Shown piece by piece: positions 6,546-8,554 of a DNA stretch of 8,554 bases; position 1 is the stretch's first letter, and each line of letters starts with the position of its first letter. Location of the stretch: the NCBI GenBank assembly GCA_902490095.1, contig CABUCQ010000085.1, positions 1 through 8,554 of the forward strand. The letters run 5' to 3'. This stretch comes from an uncultured Collinsella sp. (GTDB lineage: Bacteria; Actinomycetota; Coriobacteriia; Coriobacteriales; Coriobacteriaceae). Below the pieces are notes generated by a model. The model did not search any database. It saw nothing but the letters and a program-made list of their open reading frames with translations, and was not told where the DNA came from. The translations under genes were made by a program, and so were the position numbers.

Positions 6546-7688
6546 TTAGGAACGCTGCTGCGGCTTCCAGGAGCCCACGTTGGCGTCGTACTGATTCAGC
6601 GCGCTGTTGCCGCTCTGAGCGATGGGCGCCAGGATCTCGCTTTGGTGAGAACTCATCGACTCGCCATCGGGAATGGCCAGCGAGATGTCCCAACTCTGGC
6701 AGATCACGTCGACGCGCTCATACATCCACTCGGCAAGCTGCTTTAAGTGGGCAATGTCGTCCGCATAGACCGTATCGTCCTGATACTTAAGGTTGTTGAG
6801 CTCATCTTGCGTCTTTTTGATCTGGTCGCGCAGGGCGTAGGCACTCTGCGACAGCTCCTGACGGGTGGACAGCGGCGTTCGGAGATAACCGTTGTTAAAG
6901 GAATCGATGACCTCGCCGATCTGGTCCTCGTCACCGTAGGACACGATGGTCTGATACAGACCGTCGAGCCTGGTATAGAGCTGATCATCGGTCAGCACGG
7001 TTTCTTCCTGGACCACCTCGGCAGAATCGTCTTGCTTGGTATCGTCCTCAGTCGCCTCGCCCTTTTGGCGCGTGGGGAAGGTCGTCTGCGCAGCCTGGCC
7101 AAACTGGTCGTAGAAGGCAGGCATGACACCCATGGGATCGGCCGTCACGAACCAATAGGCACCGCCGCAAACGACGGCAAGGACCGCGATGACGATGAGC
7201 GGCTTGGGGATATGACGCTTGTGCTTGTGATAGGCGTCCTCGTCGGGATGCACCTTGCGCTTGGGTTTTTGAGCATCGTCATGCAGGGAAACGGGCGTGG
7301 GAATATCGACCTTGGGAATACCGAAATCCTTATCGAAAGCCGGCAGCACGCAGGTCTCGTTAGGATCGGCGGCGTCCGAAAGAACCGCGGCAGCCGAGGC
7401 GGGCGCATGAGGCACCTCGGTATCGATCTGCTCTTGCGTTAGGCGCGGAAAGCCCGCCGTGCGGCCCGCTGCCAGGTCGGATGCGGCCGCGTCCTCGGAG
7501 AGGATGCCCGGAGCGGGGCGTCCGCATTTGGGGCACGTACGATCATGCGGAGAAAGACGGGCACCGCAGCCCTCGCAGAACACGAACTCGGTGTGCTCGG
7601 GGCCATCGCCCGGACCCACATAGGCGTTGCAGTAGGGGCAGAACGAGGCGCCGTCCTCGATAGTCTTAAGGCAATGCGGGCAGATCAC
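6546..7688 (-). CDS. Double zinc-ribbon single-pass membrane protein, function unknown
   Basis: Two N-terminal zinc ribbons are plain: Cys3/Cys6/Cys17/Cys20 (CPHC...CPYC) and Cys38/Cys41/Cys52/Cys55 (CEGC...CPKC), numbered from the GTG start. A disordered Ala/Asp/Pro-rich region of about 100 residues follows, then a basic patch (HKHKRH, 154-159), one membrane span at 163-181 and an exported region of about 200 residues. The exported part has an acidic Gln/Asp/Glu linker and helices, including a coiled-coil-like stretch with DQIKKTQDELNNLKYQ. Total 380 residues. Start: GTG at 7688 gives MICPHC, usual for such proteins, and has AGAGGA four bases upstream; a longer frame begins with TTG at 7718 but lacks a ribosome-binding site. 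It lies about 100 bases after the ATPase and 107 before the isomerase. I recognise the architecture but no specific function. Confidence 0.85.
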   Translation of the reverse strand: MICPHCLKTIEDGASFCPYCNAYVGPGDGPEHTEFVFCEGCGARLSPHDRTCPKCGRPAPGILSEDAAASDLAAGRTAGFPRLTQEQIDTEVPHAPASAAAVLSDAADPNETCVLPAFDKDFGIPKVDIPTPVSLHDDAQKPKRKVHPDEDAYHKHKRHIPKPLIVIAVLAVVCGGAYWFVTADPMGVMPAFYDQFGQAAQTTFPTRQKGEATEDDTKQDDSAEVVQEETVLTDDQLYTRLDGLYQTIVSYGDEDQIGEVIDSFNNGYLRTPLSTRQELSQSAYALRDQIKKTQDELNNLKYQDDTVYADDIAHLKQLAEWMYERVDVICQSWDISLAIPDGESMSSHQSEILAPIAQSGNSALNQYDANVGSWKPQQRS

Positions 7689-7692
7689 GGCA

Positions 7693-7698
7693 TCCTCT
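7693..7698 (-). promoter_or_regulatory. Ribosome-binding site deciding the GTG start of the zinc-ribbon gene
   Basis: AGAGGA lies four bases upstream of GTG at 7688. Nothing similar precedes the TTG at 7718, which argues for the shorter protein. Confidence 0.5.
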
Positions 7699-7733
7699 TT
7701 TCGAAGCAATTCAAACAATCGAGGTTAGAGCAT

Positions 7734-7781
7734 AACATCGCCACGGCCCCACAGGAACAAGGCACCAATTCAACATCGCCA
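7734..7781. repeat. Pair of 10-bp direct repeats upstream of the zinc-ribbon gene
   Basis: AACATCGCCA occurs at 7734-7743 and again at 7772-7781, 38 bases apart, in the short gap between the ATPase stop and the zinc-ribbon gene. Such pairs can be regulator sites. No clear promoter boxes or terminator hairpin were found in this gap, so the role is open. Confidence 0.35.
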
Positions 7782-7791
7782 GGGCGCGTAG

Positions 7792-8554
7792 CTACTTCTT
7801 CTTTTTGCTTGGCATCGAGACTTTGATGCCTTGGGCGGACTTGGTCACGCGAGAGCGCTTGGCTTCGGTACTCTTCTTTTTCTTGGGCTGGGCCTGGGCC
7901 ACGCCCTCGAGTGCGCGGGCCTCGGCCTCGCGAGCGGTGCGATCTTCGCGGCGCTGTGCCATGTCGGCGGCAACGCGCTTGGCAAAACGTTCGGCCGTCG
8001 ATCCCGTCGAGCTCACCTTGCCGCCACCGCGGCCCAGGCGGACGCGCACACCGCGGCCAAAACCAGTTGCGGCATGACGACGACGCGGCTTGAGCGAATC
8101 CATCATCGTGGCGAGCTTAAAGAACACCGAGCAGGTAAAGACCACGATGACAGCCAAGATAACCATCTGGCCCATCGACAGGTTGGCAATAGACAGCAGC
8201 TCCGGGAATCCGATAACGCCCACCAAGATGCCGGCGACTACAAACACAAAGAGCACCACACGTAAGGGCGTGAGAGGCTGTGAGATGCGCCAGATCAGGC
8301 TGACGCTCGCCGCGCACGACGTAAGCAGGCACATCGTAGACAGCGTGAGCTGGCTAAAGCCAAACACGCGCGCCACAAAGATATCGAGCGCCGCAGCCAA
8401 AATGACCGCAATCGACGCCGGCAGTGCCCGCTTGAGTACGTTCGTCAAAAACGCACCCTTCACGCGAGCATTGTTGGGCTCCAAGCCCAACACAAAGCCC
8501 GGCGCGCCGATGCAGAAGAAGTTAATGAGCGTCATCTGGATGGGCTCGAAGGGG
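7792..8554 (-). CDS. P-type cation-transporting ATPase, C-terminal part, 5' end beyond window
   Basis: The frame enters at the right edge (PFEPIQMTLINFF) and ends at TAG 7794-7792, giving 253 residues of the C-terminal membrane domain. The start PIQMTLINFFCIGAPGFVLGLEPN matches the HAD-type P-type ATPase region usually written as TLINxxxIGxPSxxLALEPN, seen in CtpE-like and related cation pumps; phosphorylation and nucleotide-binding domains lie outside the window. About five membrane spans are visible, centred near 8510, 8395, 8315, 8235 and 8140. After the last span comes a 106-residue cytoplasmic tail (coding bases about 7795-8112) that is very rich in Arg and Lys, includes PRRRH, a charged Ala/Arg/Glu helix and PKKKK, and ends in SKKKK. 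Most family members stop soon after the last span, so the tail is unusual. The ion cannot be told from this part. An ATG at 8535 lies inside the domain and is not the true start. Confidence 0.88.
   Translation of the reverse strand, partial: PFEPIQMTLINFFCIGAPGFVLGLEPNNARVKGAFLTNVLKRALPASIAVILAAALDIFVARVFGFSQLTLSTMCLLTSCAASVSLIWRISQPLTPLRVVLFVFVVAGILVGVIGFPELLSIANLSMGQMVILAVIVVFTCSVFFKLATMMDSLKPRRRHAATGFGRGVRVRLGRGGGKVSSTGSTAERFAKRVAADMAQRREDRTAREAEARALEGVAQAQPKKKKSTEAKRSRVTKSAQGIKVSMPSKKKK

Noticed and set aside
7777..7786. CGCC-AG-GGCG near the ATPase stop as a terminator.
   Set aside because: A two-base loop is too tight, and no T-tract follows; no terminator can be supported here.
1..8554. 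tRNA or rRNA genes, CRISPR arrays, insertion sequences, prophage or toxin-antitoxin genes.
   Set aside because: Nearly all bases are covered by ordinary housekeeping-type genes on one strand; no repeats, transposase motifs or cloverleaf sequences were seen.

Overview
The window reads as part of a GC-rich bacterial chromosome. All seven recognisable genes lie on the minus strand and leave almost no room between them, so transcription runs from the right edge (8554) to the left edge (1). The core is a rod-shape (elongasome) cluster in the order mreB - mreC - mreD - class B penicillin-binding protein (PBP2/mrdA type). Gene content, a CtpE-like P-type ATPase, zinc-ribbon and TPR single-pass membrane proteins and the codon use suggest an anaerobic actinobacterium of the class Coriobacteriia (Collinsella-like). 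That placement is an inference from style and synteny; nothing here proves it.

Layout, right to left in the direction of transcription. The C-terminal part of a P-type cation ATPase (7792-8554, 5' end outside the window) has an unusual lysine/arginine-rich tail. It is followed by a membrane protein with two N-terminal zinc ribbons (6546-7688). A short gap holds a good sigma-70-type promoter for a cyclophilin-type peptidyl-prolyl isomerase (5896-6438). Eleven bases later comes a TPR protein with one membrane span and an exported C-terminal domain (4580-5884). A hairpin in the 115-base gap at 4465-4579 separates this pair from mreB (3421-4464), mreC (2401-3399), mreD (1823-2389) and the PBP (1-1809, 3' end outside the window). 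The gaps inside the mre cluster are 21, 11 and 13 bases, so it is almost certainly one transcript.

How the parts work together. By family knowledge, MreB filaments under the membrane, the periplasmic/extracytoplasmic scaffold MreC, the membrane protein MreD and the PBP2 transpeptidase form the machine that inserts peptidoglycan along the side wall. A RodA-type glycosyltransferase partner is not in the window and could lie just past the left edge. The isomerase, the TPR protein and the zinc-ribbon protein have no established link to this machine. Their position directly upstream, and the shared architecture of the last two (cytoplasmic binding module, basic stretch, one membrane span, exported domain), make them candidates for envelope-related partners, which is a hypothesis only.

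Points worth a second look are the extra N-terminal membrane span on the PBP, the atypical residues before its catalytic serine, the repeated use of TTG start codons with good ribosome-binding sites (mreB, mreC, TPR gene), the basic tail of the ATPase, the acidic Ser/Thr tail of MreC, and an inverted repeat inside the isomerase promoter. No RNA genes, CRISPR arrays, insertion sequences or phage genes were seen, and there is no gene-free stretch longer than 115 bases.
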